A stretch of DNA of 64,000 nt from Bacteroidota bacterium (GCA_018266435.1 JAFEAL010000003.1:212130-276129); one strand, 5' to 3'; shown: positions 1 to 9,591, numbered from the stretch's first letter. Translations and numbers: made by a program. The notes: generated by a model not told the origin, from the letters alone.

Positions 1-609
1 CGCAAGCAACGCGTAGAAATTTTGCAGCACACGGCAATCATTTTTACAAGCCGCAATGCGGTAGATCATTTTTTCACGCTGTGCATCGAACTGAAAATTG
101 AAATGCCCGCAGATACAAAATATTTTTGCATTTCAGACCAGACATCCAACTACCTGCAGAAGTACATTGTGATTCGCAAAAGAAAAATTTTTTCCGGGCT
201 GAAAGACACTAAAGACCTTTTAGAAATCTTGAAAAAACACAAAAATGAAAAATTTTTGTACCCCTGTTCAGATATTCGCAAAAACGACATCCCCGATTTT
301 CTGAAAGAAAATGGGTTCACCTACACTGAGGCAATTATTAACCGCACGGTAGCCGCCAATTTAAGTGACCTGAAAAATGTGTATTACGATGTGCTGGCAT
401 TCTTCAGCCCATCAGGAGTCAATTCGCTGATGATTAACTTTCCTGATTTCAAACAAAACAGCACACGGTTGGCCGCCTTTGGCCCCACCACGGCAAAGGC
501 CGTGAAAGACAATGGGTTTATTTTAGACATTGAAGCACCGCTGCCCAATGCACCATCAATGGCTGGCGCCCTAGAGTTATACATTAAGAAAGTAAACGGA
601 ATTAAATAA
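1..609 (+). CDS. hemD: Uroporphyrinogen-III synthase, 5' end outside window
   Basis: The frame is open from the window edge, so the start lies upstream; about 202 codons are visible. The protein resembles uroporphyrinogen-III synthase, which cyclises hydroxymethylbilane in haem and sirohaem synthesis. The visible part opens with IIFTSRNAVDHFF, a recognisable HemD strand-turn-helix, and near the C-terminus has FFSPSGVNSL and LAAFGPTTAKAVKDNGF, matching the FTSxxGV and GxxTAxA-type motifs of the second domain. Family members are about 240-260 residues, so roughly 40-60 N-terminal residues are missing. The TTG at 22 could be read as a start but would remove the first domain strands. HemD diverges strongly, so the call rests on these motifs. 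Confidence 0.8.
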   Translation, partial: RKQRVEILQHTAIIFTSRNAVDHFFTLCIELKIEMPADTKYFCISDQTSNYLQKYIVIRKRKIFSGLKDTKDLLEILKKHKNEKFLYPCSDIRKNDIPDFLKENGFTYTEAIINRTVAANLSDLKNVYYDVLAFFSPSGVNSLMINFPDFKQNSTRLAAFGPTTAKAVKDNGFILDIEAPLPNAPSMAGALELYIKKVNGIK

Positions 610-724
610 CTGTTTCTCGGTTACGTTTTTACCTAGAATTGGATTTTATTACACTTTAATTACATTCGAAGAAAAGTGTTGAAATAATTGGCCTATCTTT
701 AACCCTCGGTATTTTTTTAACCTT

Positions 725-1669
725 ATGCGCAAACTACTTTTAGCGAGCATAGCAATAATGGCAAGGGCAAGTTTGCTCTTTGCCCAGCAAGACCCGCAGT
801 TTACGCAATACATGTTTAATAACCTGTATTACAATCCGGGTTTTTCAGGGGTGGAAGGTGTGACTAAAATGACAGCACTTCACAGAAGCCAATGGCTTGG
901 GTACTCTCCCACTTATGGAGACGGAGGGGCCCCCACCACACAATTGATCACGTTTACCACTCCGATTTATAAACTGAACAGTGGATTTGGATCATTTATC
1001 GCACACGATAATCTGGCTAATTTTAATAATCTTGAAGCACAGGCATCGTATGCCTATCACTTGGGTATAAAAAACAGTAAACTTAGTTTTGGCTTACGAG
1101 CAGGAATATTTTCGCAAACGATTAACTCAAACTATTATCGCTCAGTAGATCCTGAGTCTTTTGAAAACCAAGGATCCCTTACGCAGATCAAGCCGGATAT
1201 GGCAGCAGGTGTTTTTTGGAAAAAAGAAAAATTTTATGCCGGTGTGGGTTTTGATCATTTGACCCGCGGGTCTTTTAACTTTGGCAAAGGAATAAGCAAT
1301 TCTCTTCAAACACACTCATACATTACCGGAGGATATACCCACGAAGTCAATTTTGACTTGAAATTCCTCTTCACTACGTTAGTTCAAACTGATTTTACAA
1401 AAACAACCATCAACCTGAGCGCCATTGCATACCTGAAGGAAACCATGTGGGGAGGTCTGTCATTCCGCCAGGGAGATGCGGCCATATTGATGTTGGGGTA
1501 TAGTTTTTTGAAAGACAAATCAATGAAACTGGGTTACGCGCTCGATTATATTATTAAAGGTCAAGCCGCTAAGCAGCCTACATCACACGAGTTTATGCTA
1601 ATGTATGAACTCCCCACCAGCCCAGGCGCGGGTAAAAAGATAGTGCGGACACCGCGATACAGGCACTAA
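725..1669 (+). CDS. porP: PorP/SprF family type IX secretion outer-membrane protein
   Basis: This 314-residue exported protein starts with a signal peptide (about residues 1-20, ending LLFA) followed at once by the family hallmark QDPQFTQYMFN and NPGFSG. PorP/SprF proteins are outer-membrane beta-barrels of the type IX secretion system; the barrel-like alternation and the aromatic-rich strands continue to the end. The gene stands just before gldK-L-M-N in the same order as porP-porK-porL-porM-porN of Porphyromonas gingivalis. That synteny makes it the core PorP rather than one of the many SprF paralogues linked to SprB-like adhesins. Arg14 inside the hydrophobic part of the signal peptide is slightly unusual. 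A gap of 134 bases separates it from gldK. Confidence 0.9.
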   Translation: MRKLLLASIAIMARASLLFAQQDPQFTQYMFNNLYYNPGFSGVEGVTKMTALHRSQWLGYSPTYGDGGAPTTQLITFTTPIYKLNSGFGSFIAHDNLANFNNLEAQASYAYHLGIKNSKLSFGLRAGIFSQTINSNYYRSVDPESFENQGSLTQIKPDMAAGVFWKKEKFYAGVGFDHLTRGSFNFGKGISNSLQTHSYITGGYTHEVNFDLKFLFTTLVQTDFTKTTINLSAIAYLKETMWGGLSFRQGDAAILMLGYSFLKDKSMKLGYALDYIIKGQAAKQPTSHEFMLMYELPTSPGAGKKIVRTPRYRH

Positions 1670-1803
1670 ACCAAAATATTTTTGCGTTTTTATAAGATTT
1701 TTGTTCAATTTGCTATTCTGTATTTTTAAAAAAGAACAAAAAAAGAATAACTTTCGATTCTGTTCGTTTACTGAGAAGCGAAAATTTTATTTAATTTGAC
1801 TCT

Positions 1804-2922
1804 ATGGAAAAAATCTTGAATCGTAAAACTCTATACGGATTCTTAATCGTGCTGTGTGGGGTAATGGTAACCTCGTGCGGCCTTCTCGGGATAGGAAAGA
1901 AAAAAGGAGGAGGAGACTCACAGGGAGAATTGGTGGGTCAATCTACCATTGAAAGAAGACCGGGGTGGGCTCAGGTTATTCCTTACGGAATGGTTCCAAT
2001 ACCAGCCGGTACATTTCACATGGGGCAAGCAGACGAAGATCCGGCCTCCACTCAAATCAACTTTAATAAAGAAGTTACGATCGGTCCGTTTTTCATGGAC
2101 GAAACAGAAATTACAAACGATGAATACCTTCAGTTTACGACCTCTTATTTAAGCGGTCAAGGCGCTCCGCCAGAAATGCCGCAAGTTCCATTACAAGATT
2201 TCAAGAAAAAATATTATCCAGATACAACAGTTTGGATGAGAGACTTTACCCACCACATGGGCGATCCATTGGTAGATTATTATTGGCAGCATCCCGGCTA
2301 TAAAGATTACCCCGTAGTAGGAATCAACTGGGAAGCAGCTCGTTTTTTTGGAGAATGGAGAACAAAATTTTTGAACAACTGGAGACAAGTAAACGGAGGC
2401 CAGCCCCCCATGCCCAATTTCAGGCTACCGTCTGAAGCCGAGTGGGAATACGCAGCCCGTGGTGGCCGCCCGATGGCAAAATACCCTTGGGGGAACCCCT
2501 ACATTCGCAATTCAAAAGGATGTATGCTGGCCAACTTCAAGCCGGGTCGGGGTAATTACTACGATGATGGATTTGCATATACTTCTCCTGTTGGAATTTA
2601 TTTCCCCAATGATTACGGCTTAGTAGATATGGCAGGAAATGTTTCAGAATGGTGTTTAGATGACTTCTATCCAGCCTCCGTGCCCACCGTTTGGGATCTC
2701 AATCCTCAATTCATTGATAAAGCTGCTTATGATAAAGACGGAAAATCAAAAGAAAAATACAACGCCAGAAAAGTAATCCGAGGAGGGTCTTGGAAAGACG
2801 TGGCATATTTTTTGGAAACCGGAACACGCACGTATGAGTACAAAGATTCTACACGAGCATACATTGGATTTCGCTGCGCCATGACTAATTTGGGCAGATC
2901 TTCCGGTGCAGAGTTTCAATAA
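1804..2922 (+). CDS. gldK: GldK/PorK, type IX secretion ring lipoprotein
   Basis: A 372-residue lipoprotein of the T9SS; with GldN it forms the periplasmic ring under the outer membrane. The signal peptide ends in the lipobox VTSC with the lipidated Cys at 25. Residues about 62-365 are a formylglycine-generating-enzyme (SUMF1-like) domain with PAGTFHMG, LPSEAEWEYAARGG, MAGNVSEWC, IRGGSW and YIGFRCA. The segment after RGGSW, where active formylglycine enzymes carry their catalytic cysteine pair, has none here, so the fold is probably structural. This is known for the GldK family. The gene begins the gldKLMN run, 60 bases before gldL. A TAATTTG element at 1792-1798 could be its promoter -7 box. 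Confidence 0.95.
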   Translation: MEKILNRKTLYGFLIVLCGVMVTSCGLLGIGKKKGGGDSQGELVGQSTIERRPGWAQVIPYGMVPIPAGTFHMGQADEDPASTQINFNKEVTIGPFFMDETEITNDEYLQFTTSYLSGQGAPPEMPQVPLQDFKKKYYPDTTVWMRDFTHHMGDPLVDYYWQHPGYKDYPVVGINWEAARFFGEWRTKFLNNWRQVNGGQPPMPNFRLPSEAEWEYAARGGRPMAKYPWGNPYIRNSKGCMLANFKPGRGNYYDDGFAYTSPVGIYFPNDYGLVDMAGNVSEWCLDDFYPASVPTVWDLNPQFIDKAAYDKDGKSKEKYNARKVIRGGSWKDVAYFLETGTRTYEYKDSTRAYIGFRCAMTNLGRSSGAEFQ

Positions 2923-2982
2923 TTAAAAAAACTTGACTTATATTTAAAAAAAAATCAGACTTAACTTAAATCCCTAATAACC

Positions 2983-3801
2983 ATGGCAAAGAAAAAAGGC
3001 GGCTTCGCTACTCTACTTTATGAAACCATCATGCCCAAGATTTATGGCATTGGTGCATCTGTCGTTATTGTTGGTGCATTGTTTAAAATTTTGCACTTAA
3101 CAGGTGCTAACCAAATGTTGTTTGTCGGCCTTTTAACAGAGGCGGTCATTTTCTTTTTAAGTGCATTTGAACCGAAGCACGCTGAAGTGGATTGGAGTAA
3201 AGTATATCCCGAATTGGCAGAAGACTTTGAAGGCCCCGCCACCCCCACAGCTACGCGTATTAGCAACAAACCTACCGGAGATTCTCCTCTGTTGAAAATT
3301 GACGAAATGCTTAAAACAGCCAAAGTAGATCAAAACTTATTAGACAACTTAGGAAAAGGGTTGACCAATTTAGCCACATCAGCTTCTCAAATGAGCAACT
3401 TATCCAATGCCGCAGTTGCCACTAATGAATATGCAAAAAATGTTCAGGCCGCTTCTTCAGCCCTGACAGAAATGAATAAATCTTATGGTGTGGCCATGGG
3501 TGCAGTTAAAGCAATGTCAGACGCATCTAAAGACACCAGCGAGTACCACAAGCAAGTGCAATTAATTACTAAAAATCTGGCGGCTTTAAATGTATCATAT
3601 GAATCTGAATTGAAGGGAGCCGAATCTCATGCCAAAAACATGAACAAGTTCTATGAAAGTTTAACCGGAGCTATGCAGGGACTGTCAAAAGTAGGAGACA
3701 ATACAGCGAAGTTCACCTCTGAACTAGGCACACTGACCAACAACCTTACTGCACTAAACAAGGTGTATGGCAGCATGTTGACCGCAATGAAAGGTCAGTA
3801 A
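2983..3801 (+). CDS. gldL: GldL/PorL, inner-membrane motor subunit of T9SS and gliding
   Basis: A 272-residue protein with two N-terminal membrane helices (about residues 22-40 and 45-64) and a long, Ser/Thr/Ala-rich cytoplasmic region (about 95-272) with coiled-coil character. GldL and GldM form the proton-driven rotary motor that powers type IX secretion and gliding. Lys35 in the first helix and Glu53 in the second (in LLTEAVIFF) fit the charged residues of the proton path; Glu49 of Flavobacterium johnsoniae GldL is the essential counterpart. The ATG follows a conserved-looking ATAACC that also precedes gldM. The gene is 55 bases from gldM and is surely co-transcribed with it. Confidence 0.95.
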   Translation: MAKKKGGFATLLYETIMPKIYGIGASVVIVGALFKILHLTGANQMLFVGLLTEAVIFFLSAFEPKHAEVDWSKVYPELAEDFEGPATPTATRISNKPTGDSPLLKIDEMLKTAKVDQNLLDNLGKGLTNLATSASQMSNLSNAAVATNEYAKNVQAASSALTEMNKSYGVAMGAVKAMSDASKDTSEYHKQVQLITKNLAALNVSYESELKGAESHAKNMNKFYESLTGAMQGLSKVGDNTAKFTSELGTLTNNLTALNKVYGSMLTAMKGQ

Positions 3802-3856
3802 TAGATAGTGAGATAAATAAAGGTCGGATATTTTCACCTATAAAACTTAGATAACC

Positions 3857-5434
3857 ATGGCAGGTGGTAAAGAAACCCCGAGGCAAAAGATGATAGGCAT
3901 GATGTACTTAGTGCTCACCGCTCTGTTGGCGTTGAACGTAAGTAGTGCCATTCTCGAAAAATTTGCAATCGTAAATACAACTCTTGAAAACCTCGTAGAT
4001 GAGGATAAAGAAAAAAACGAAGCAAAACTCTCAGCAATTGAAAGTTCAAAAAGTAATGAAGCAAAAGTACTGGATGCTATTGAGCGGGCAAAAAAAGTAC
4101 GCGAATTGACCAAAGGTATGATTAGCTACTTAGATGTTTTGAAAAAAGAAATTAAGACCAGTGCTGATAAACAAATTCTTGAAGGAGAAGATTTGGTAGC
4201 GAACACCAACAATGCTGAAGAGGTGATGCTCAATGAGAACAAACCAACAGGTCCAGAATATGAGAAAAAGTTGAAAAGCTATGTTAAGGACCTGAATGGG
4301 ATTATGAATTTGAAAAATCCTTTTGGAAAACTAAATAAAAAGGCTGAAGATTTTAAAGAATTTAGTGGCGACACTCATCAGACCAGTAAAAATTTCTTGG
4401 AATTTGCTTTTGAAGGAACTCCTACCATGGCGGCTGTAGCCATGATCAGTCAAATGCAAACCGAGGTACTTGAATATGAAGCAACAGCGTTAGACTCACT
4501 CAATAAAATTACAAAAGGTGTTGTTTATGAAGTAGATCAACTCGTTCCAATGGTACAAGCTGAGTCAAACACAGTTGTAGCCGGAGGAACTTATGAAGGT
4601 AATTTGTTTGTAGCCGGTGCCGCTTCAGGCGTGACGCCCGAAATGTTTATGGGAAACTCCCCCATAAAAGTGGAGGATACTGATTTTTCAGGAATAAAGA
4701 TTAAAGCGGGTAAAATCAGCTTCAAAGCTGCGGCATCCAACTACGGACCAGATGGTGTGGCTAAGATGAGTTACACGGTAAAGATTAATTTACCGGGTAA
4801 ACCCCTGCCACCTAAGGCAATTGACTATAAGGTGTTAAGACCGGTTGCAGTTTTTGGGTCGGCTGCATCAGCTACCCTTTACCGCGATTGCGGTACAGAA
4901 GTAAATGTTAGTATTCAGGGATTAACTGACTTATCGGGTCTTGACCTGAACATTCCTGCCGAACAAGGAAAAGCTTTTAAGTTGGCCCCCGGAAAGTTTG
5001 CAATTTTACCCACACGTGCACAGTGTAATGTTAATGTAATACTTAATGGACAGTCAATAGGCGTACAAAAATTTGAAACTCAGGATGTACCTATGCCTAT
5101 TGCCAAACTGATGTCAGGGCCCAGCACCATTGATATTGCCAAGGGTGTTCCCGCAGGAACTGCCTCAATTCGTGTAGAGCCTGAAATTATTGATCAGATT
5201 TTTGCGAAGAATAATAACCGGGATAATAAATACTATGTATCCGGGTTGATCCTTCAGATTAACGGAGGTTCGCCAATCACAATAAGATCAGGTACAGTTC
5301 CGTTAAGCCAGTATAACCTTAGAAAAGGAGATAATATTTCGATTTCTCAGGTACAAGTACAACGCCCATCATACGATGGTTCGACTAAACAAGTGAATGG
5401 GTCGAAGATGAATGTTAACTGTAGAATTAATTAA
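3857..5434 (+). CDS. gldM: GldM/PorM, periplasm-spanning motor shaft of T9SS and gliding
   Basis: A 525-residue protein starting MAGGKETPRQKMIGMMYLV, a typical GldM N-terminus. One membrane helix (about residues 14-35) anchors it in the inner membrane with GldL; the rest is periplasmic. The first periplasmic part (about 36-220) is helical and charged, and the remainder is beta-rich with FEGTPTMAAVAMISQMQ and the repeated small beta domains expected of D2-D4. GldM dimers transmit motion from the GldL motor to the GldK/N ring. The length matches the family. The stop is followed after 6 bases by gldN. Confidence 0.95.
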   Translation: MAGGKETPRQKMIGMMYLVLTALLALNVSSAILEKFAIVNTTLENLVDEDKEKNEAKLSAIESSKSNEAKVLDAIERAKKVRELTKGMISYLDVLKKEIKTSADKQILEGEDLVANTNNAEEVMLNENKPTGPEYEKKLKSYVKDLNGIMNLKNPFGKLNKKAEDFKEFSGDTHQTSKNFLEFAFEGTPTMAAVAMISQMQTEVLEYEATALDSLNKITKGVVYEVDQLVPMVQAESNTVVAGGTYEGNLFVAGAASGVTPEMFMGNSPIKVEDTDFSGIKIKAGKISFKAAASNYGPDGVAKMSYTVKINLPGKPLPPKAIDYKVLRPVAVFGSAASATLYRDCGTEVNVSIQGLTDLSGLDLNIPAEQGKAFKLAPGKFAILPTRAQCNVNVILNGQSIGVQKFETQDVPMPIAKLMSGPSTIDIAKGVPAGTASIRVEPEIIDQIFAKNNNRDNKYYVSGLILQINGGSPITIRSGTVPLSQYNLRKGDNISISQVQVQRPSYDGSTKQVNGSKMNVNCRIN

Positions 5435-5440
5435 TCCATA

Positions 5441-6409
5441 ATGAAGGCTGTCTCATTTATTTCTGTTTGGCTTTTAGTATCAGTAACTGCTTTTGCTCAG
5501 GATACTATTTCCAACCCTAACTCAATAGAAAAAATACCCTACTATGAGCAATTGTATCGCTTTAGGGTTAGTCGGGTTATTGATCTGAATGAGAAAGGCA
5601 ACGCAGGGTTTAGTTCCCGCAAGTCGTCTATCGCGAAATTGATTATTGACCTATTGAGTGAAGGGAAACTGCATACATTTGGAAGCAATACAGGAGACCC
5701 TGCAGATTTTAGAGAGCCGGTAGCAGATACCACAGCACTGAACATGGGCACCAATTATGTTCGCTCACAAACACAAGGTGATTGGAGCGGTACCCGGGCG
5801 TATTTAGGTGGTGATATGGTTATTTACCCAGGAGATGATGGGGAGTCTCATGCGTTTCGTTTGCGTAATAACGTAGATGCACCGGCAAGAGGAGCATCAC
5901 CCAACCCTAATCCATTAACTAATTCTGCCAATTGGGAAGATCTTGGTCCTATGAATGTCAGACTTAACTCACAGAATATTATTGGACTTGAGTTAATTGA
6001 AGATGTTGTTTTTGATAAAAGAAGATCCAGGTTATACTATGATATTTTAGCCTTGGGTATTGTGTTAGAAGATCCTAACAATGCAGCAGAAAAACTTGCT
6101 TACAGGTTTTACATTTCCTACAAAGAATTTACTAAAGAAGTAAAGAGAATTGCACACAGCAAAGATTTGGTTGAGCGGCAACGGGTTCTTTGGCAAAACA
6201 GATACAACCCCTCCGAAAGTAAAACCTTTATTGATGCATTTAAGTTAAGGCTTTTCCATGGTGTTATTAGAAAAGTAGAAAACCCGGATGATGCCACTAT
6301 CCAGGCGATATATGCTAACAATGGTCGCTCTTTTTCTGAATCCGTGTTTGAGCGCTGGGAAACAGAAATGACTCTAATGGAGAAAGAGCATAATCTTTGG
6401 GAGTACTAA
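5441..6409 (+). CDS. gldN: GldN/PorN, periplasmic ring protein of T9SS
   Basis: A 322-residue protein with a signal peptide cleaved around residue 19 (VTAFA before QDT). The mature part has the GldN family features: YEQLYRFRVSRVIDLNEKGN near the start, a Ser/Asn/Gly-rich middle, and a C-terminal helical part with KEFTKEVKRIAHSKD and VFERWETEMTLMEKEHNLWEY. GldN binds the lipoprotein GldK to form the T9SS ring. It is the last gene of the block: it starts 6 bases after gldM and is followed by a hairpin with a T-run at 6432-6462. No further T9SS gene such as sprA or sprE follows. Confidence 0.93.
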   Translation: MKAVSFISVWLLVSVTAFAQDTISNPNSIEKIPYYEQLYRFRVSRVIDLNEKGNAGFSSRKSSIAKLIIDLLSEGKLHTFGSNTGDPADFREPVADTTALNMGTNYVRSQTQGDWSGTRAYLGGDMVIYPGDDGESHAFRLRNNVDAPARGASPNPNPLTNSANWEDLGPMNVRLNSQNIIGLELIEDVVFDKRRSRLYYDILALGIVLEDPNNAAEKLAYRFYISYKEFTKEVKRIAHSKDLVERQRVLWQNRYNPSESKTFIDAFKLRLFHGVIRKVENPDDATIQAIYANNGRSFSESVFERWETEMTLMEKEHNLWEY

Positions 6410-6431
6410 TCTCGGTGAGCATACTGTACGA

Positions 6432-6462
6432 AGCGGCTTCTCAATCTTGAGAGGCCGTTTTT
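6432..6462 (+). terminator. Terminator after gldN
   Basis: The arms CGGC-TTCTCA and TGAGA-GGCCG form a hairpin around ATCT and are followed by TTTTTATTT. It lies 22 bases after the gldN stop and also sits between gldN and the convergent DUF4286 gene, so it may serve both strands. Confidence 0.75.
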
Positions 6463-6464
6463 AT

Positions 6465-6770
6465 TTATACCTCTTGTAGAAGCGTATTAAATACCACGTG
6501 CTTGTCTTTGAATTTGATACGGTGTTCTTCCATCAGTGTTTTGCCCTCGTGGTTAAGAAAATAAACGATCTTTTCTATTTCATGGCAATGATATTGGATA
6601 TTGTAAGAAACAGAATTTTCGTCATCGTGGGTGAGCACTTTGTAAATTTTGTATCCAGAAAAAATGCCGAGTCCCATCACTCTTTCAAAAAACGATTGTT
6701 TCATCCACACCAACCATTCTTGTTCAATGTCCTTGTCAATGCCCACTGTAACGCTATACAGAAAATTCAT
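6465..6770 (-). CDS. DUF4286 family protein
   Basis: A 101-residue protein starting MNFLYSVTVGIDKDIEQEWLVWM, which fits the small DUF4286 family common in Bacteroidota: a ferredoxin-like alpha/beta protein of about 100 residues, function unknown. The pattern is strand (NFLYSVTVGID), amphipathic helix (DIEQEWLVWMKQSFFERVM), then strands YKIYKVL and VSYNIQYHC. Its ATG overlaps the stop of the upstream dehydrogenase-like gene in an ATGA, so the two are translationally coupled. No signal peptide or membrane segment is present. The pairing is likely functional, but nothing in the sequence shows what it does. Confidence 0.75.
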   Translation of the reverse strand: MNFLYSVTVGIDKDIEQEWLVWMKQSFFERVMGLGIFSGYKIYKVLTHDDENSVSYNIQYHCHEIEKIVYFLNHEGKTLMEEHRIKFKDKHVVFNTLLQEV

Positions 6771-7981
6771 GAGGATTGGGTTACGTAGTCTTGCAGGTAA
6801 GAGAAGTAGGGAGTCAACTTTCCATTTTTTGCAATCGTTGCGCGTTCTATTATTTTTTCATGATCCTCCCCCAGTAAAGGCCTGATGATTTTGTCGATTA
6901 GATCACGACCAAATTCTTCGGAGGCACTGCGTGGGAGCTCGCATGGCAAGTTATCAACTGCCATCACCGTGATAAAATTTTCGTGCGAAAAAGAAGGTTC
7001 TGTCGTTCCTTTGGCAGGATTGTAGTCGTAAATTGGATCGGGTATGGAAGTCGGTCTTTGAGTGCATGGAATAGAGCCATCTATGTCACAGGTGATATCA
7101 GCAACAATTTTTATTTTGAAGTCAATGGATTTCATGTCTTCTGCCGAAAAAAGTTTCGGTGCTTTAGGATTCCAGTAGGCTCCTCCTAAGAGTATATCTG
7201 CTGTTTTTGTAAATTTTTTAAATTCTGAATGATAGCGATCAGGGTGCTGATGAAATTCTTCCCGATTAAAACTGCCTCCTTCTTTTCTAGAATGATAGTC
7301 GGCACTGCTAAGCTGGGTGTAGACCGGCTCATTAAATGATTGATTGAGAAACTCGGCAGGGCTAACCTTCCGTATACCAACGGTATCCAGAGTCTCCATA
7401 GCCCCTTTGGCTACCCGGCCGGCACCAGTCAATGCAATTTTAATGGGAGGCAGCACTACTTTTCTTAGTTCAATTTTTAAATCATTGATGTCGAAGCACT
7501 CATGTGCTCTTCTCAGTTTGTATTGGTTGTACCGGTTTCCGTACACCCATAATCCATTATAGGCCCCCACAATACCTGCATAACGGCCAAAGGCTACCAG
7601 GCGGTTATCTTGCGTATCTTTTAAGGCTTCGTAGTCAATGAGTCGTATATTTTTTTTAAGTACTTCTTGGAGCAACCTGCGATTGTAGGGTTGTTTTTTA
7701 ATGGTATGAGAGAAGAACAAATACGTTTTGTTAGCAAGAAGATCTTTTACGGGAACTTCTTTTATTCCCATCAAAATATCGCAGGTGTATACATCGCTAA
7801 CTTCAATTCCCAGGTTACGATATTCTGAATCACTGAAACACCTGATTTCACTTGGTTCGCAAATTATTTTTACCTGAGGAAACCGTTGTTCAATTTCTTT
7901 AGTTTGTGTTGGGGTAAACGCCACCCTTTTGTCGGGCGGAACTTTTCCTTCCCTGATCAATCCTATTTTAATTTGTGTCAT
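6767..7981 (-). CDS. Alanine/saccharopine dehydrogenase-like NAD(P)-dependent enzyme
   Basis: A 404-residue protein of the alanine dehydrogenase / pyridine nucleotide transhydrogenase / saccharopine dehydrogenase superfamily. The N-terminal domain begins IGLIREGKVPPDKRVAFTP, the substrate-domain motif with the conserved KRV basic residues. The dinucleotide-binding domain has TGAGRVAKGA at about 185-194. It resembles the Bacteroidota proteins often labelled alanine dehydrogenase, but the PPDKRV motif is closer to saccharopine dehydrogenase (lysine-forming), so the substrate is uncertain. It sits between the AIM24-like gene (2-base gap) and DUF4286 (4-base overlap), in an apparent operon. A soluble cytoplasmic enzyme is expected. 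Confidence 0.75.
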   Translation of the reverse strand: MTQIKIGLIREGKVPPDKRVAFTPTQTKEIEQRFPQVKIICEPSEIRCFSDSEYRNLGIEVSDVYTCDILMGIKEVPVKDLLANKTYLFFSHTIKKQPYNRRLLQEVLKKNIRLIDYEALKDTQDNRLVAFGRYAGIVGAYNGLWVYGNRYNQYKLRRAHECFDINDLKIELRKVVLPPIKIALTGAGRVAKGAMETLDTVGIRKVSPAEFLNQSFNEPVYTQLSSADYHSRKEGGSFNREEFHQHPDRYHSEFKKFTKTADILLGGAYWNPKAPKLFSAEDMKSIDFKIKIVADITCDIDGSIPCTQRPTSIPDPIYDYNPAKGTTEPSFSHENFITVMAVDNLPCELPRSASEEFGRDLIDKIIRPLLGEDHEKIIERATIAKNGKLTPYFSYLQDYVTQSS

Positions 7982-7983
7982 GG

Positions 7984-8757
7984 TTAACTTTCAAACAGAC
8001 CGCCCAGTAATGAACTTGATTCTTTTCTCCTGTTACTTCCATACGGAGACAATGCCTGAATGAGTTTTCTGATGGGCATGGATTGGAGCCAAACCCTGCC
8101 GGTTCCGCTGAGAGTGGCTAAATAGATACCTTCTCCGCCAAAGATCATGGATTTTAAGCTTCCGGTAGTCTCTACATCAAAATCTATTTGTGATTCAAAA
8201 GCTACTACGCAGCCTGTATCTACACGCAGTGTTTCATTGCTTAACGTACGTTCAATTACAGTTCCCCCGGCATGAACAAAAGCTTTGCCATCGCCATTTA
8301 GTTTTTCGAGTATGAAACCTTCTCCGCCTACCAATCCTGATCCGATTTTACGGTTGAAAAATATCGATAATTTAGTGCCATACGCTGCGCATAAGAACCC
8401 ATCTTTTTGAACGATTAATTCCTGTGCCGGGCAATTGGCAAGATCAACCGGAATAACTGTGCCCGGATAAGGCGCTGAGAATCCTACTTTGGCTTTTTTA
8501 TTTCCTCGGTTGGTGAAGTGGGTCATAAACAATGATTCACCCATGAGCAGACGGCTGCCCGCAGATAAAAGTTTATCAAACAAACCTTGGTTGGGGCTAG
8601 AGCCATCGCCCATTTTTGTTTCAAATAATATTCCATCTTCCATAAAAAGCATTGCACCGGCTTCGGCAATAACAGTTTCAAGCGGATCTAGTTCAACTTC
8701 AACAATTTGGATGCTTTCTCCCTTGATTTGATAGTCAATGATGTGCGATGTGGGCAT
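7984..8757 (-). CDS. AIM24/TIGR00266 family protein
   Basis: A 257-residue protein with the opening [26 protein letters not shown], characteristic of the AIM24 (TIGR00266) family of trimeric beta-sandwich proteins related to mitochondrial AIM24. It is glycine-rich with repeated beta segments such as [14 protein letters not shown] and [23 protein letters not shown], the second being the typical family C-terminus. The biochemical role of these proteins is unknown. It ends 2 bases before the next gene and starts 2 bases after the barrel protein gene upstream, so it belongs to the 9580-to-6465 minus-strand operon. Confidence 0.85.
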   Translation of the reverse strand: MPTSHIIDYQIKGESIQIVEVELDPLETVIAEAGAMLFMEDGILFETKMGDGSSPNQGLFDKLLSAGSRLLMGESLFMTHFTNRGNKKAKVGFSAPYPGTVIPVDLANCPAQELIVQKDGFLCAAYGTKLSIFFNRKIGSGLVGGEGFILEKLNGDGKAFVHAGGTVIERTLSNETLRVDTGCVVAFESQIDFDVETTGSLKSMIFGGEGIYLATLSGTGRVWLQSMPIRKLIQALSPYGSNRRKESSSLLGGLFES

Positions 8758-8759
8758 AA

Positions 8760-9359
8760 TTATTTTTTAGTAACGAAGTAATACGAAACGCCAAATGTCA
8801 GTGAGCTGCTCCAAGTTAAGCCAATTGAATTGGATGTACTTGCCGTAGACAAATTTTGATAATGGCTGTAGTTCAAGCCGCCCAAACTTGCATTAAATCC
8901 CCAATTTGGAGCCGGAAAAAAAATGAAACCCGGCTCAATACCGGCTGACAGATAATAATAAGGATTTTGAGTGGTCAGGTTTGAGAATGAGTTTGTTAGT
9001 TTATCAGTTTGCCGTGAGAAGCCCACGTAGGCATCAAGGTTAAAAAAGAATTTATCAGAAATTTGAAAATATCTTCTGACTGCCGGAGTGATGCTAAAAG
9101 AAGTGGAAATAACTTTTGACCCTGTGGTTTCATAAAAAGCACCCGTATAATTTAACTTGGCTACCAGTGCATATTTTTCAGTAAGAAAGTAGCCGGCCTG
9201 CGGACCGACCGAGAACCTATTGTTGGTAATAGGATTATACGATGCTCCATTTTGTGAGCTAATGTTTAAACTACCTCCAAGAAATTTATCTCCTTTGGTA
9301 AATTGGGCGGATACAGCAAATGAAATAAACGAAAGAAGTAATAGCAAAATTGTTTTCAT
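8760..9359 (-). CDS. Outer-membrane beta-barrel protein
   Basis: A 199-residue exported protein with a clean signal peptide (residues 1-18, FAVSA before QF). The mature part has alternating aromatic and polar residues in eight or so strands (for example [25 protein letters not shown] and [15 protein letters not shown]) and ends with an aromatic-rich strand, as expected for a small outer-membrane barrel of the OmpA/OprF-like type. No specific family can be named. Its ATG overlaps the stop of the small Lys-rich gene upstream by 4 bases, and the AIM24 gene follows after 2 bases. Confidence 0.75.
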   Translation of the reverse strand: MKTILLLLLSFISFAVSAQFTKGDKFLGGSLNISSQNGASYNPITNNRFSVGPQAGYFLTEKYALVAKLNYTGAFYETTGSKVISTSFSITPAVRRYFQISDKFFFNLDAYVGFSRQTDKLTNSFSNLTTQNPYYYLSAGIEPGFIFFPAPNWGFNASLGGLNYSHYQNLSTASTSNSIGLTWSSSLTFGVSYYFVTKK

Positions 9360-9580
9360 GGTTTTTTTTTCTTTTTTGTTTTTTTAAGTTCACTGTAGTC
9401 TTCCCGTTCAGCTAATTTTTTGTCTTCCACATTTTCATTGAGAAATTTATTTAGTTTTTCAATAGGAAGATTAGATTTCAACTCTCCAAATGAATCAATT
9501 GATACCTCGAAGCCTCTCAGTTGTTCGTGAACTCTTGGTTTAGCCTGGTTTTTTGATTTAGTCGTTTTTTCTTTAGCCAT
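9356..9580 (-). CDS. Small Lys-rich conserved-type protein
   Basis: A 74-residue, strongly charged protein with no signal or membrane segment. Both ends are lysine-rich (MAKEKTTKSKNQAKPR and a tail ending KKTKKKKKP). The middle, GFEVSIDSFGELKSNLPIEKLNKFLNE, looks like a folded strand-helix unit. The gene lies 11 bases after gltX and overlaps the barrel gene by 4 bases, so its translation may couple to that gene. The basic ends could bind nucleic acid, but this is only a guess. It looks real because of its packing and start; I know of no function. Confidence 0.65.
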   Translation of the reverse strand: MAKEKTTKSKNQAKPRVHEQLRGFEVSIDSFGELKSNLPIEKLNKFLNENVEDKKLAEREDYSELKKTKKKKKP

Positions 9581-9591
9581 GACTACTTCAT

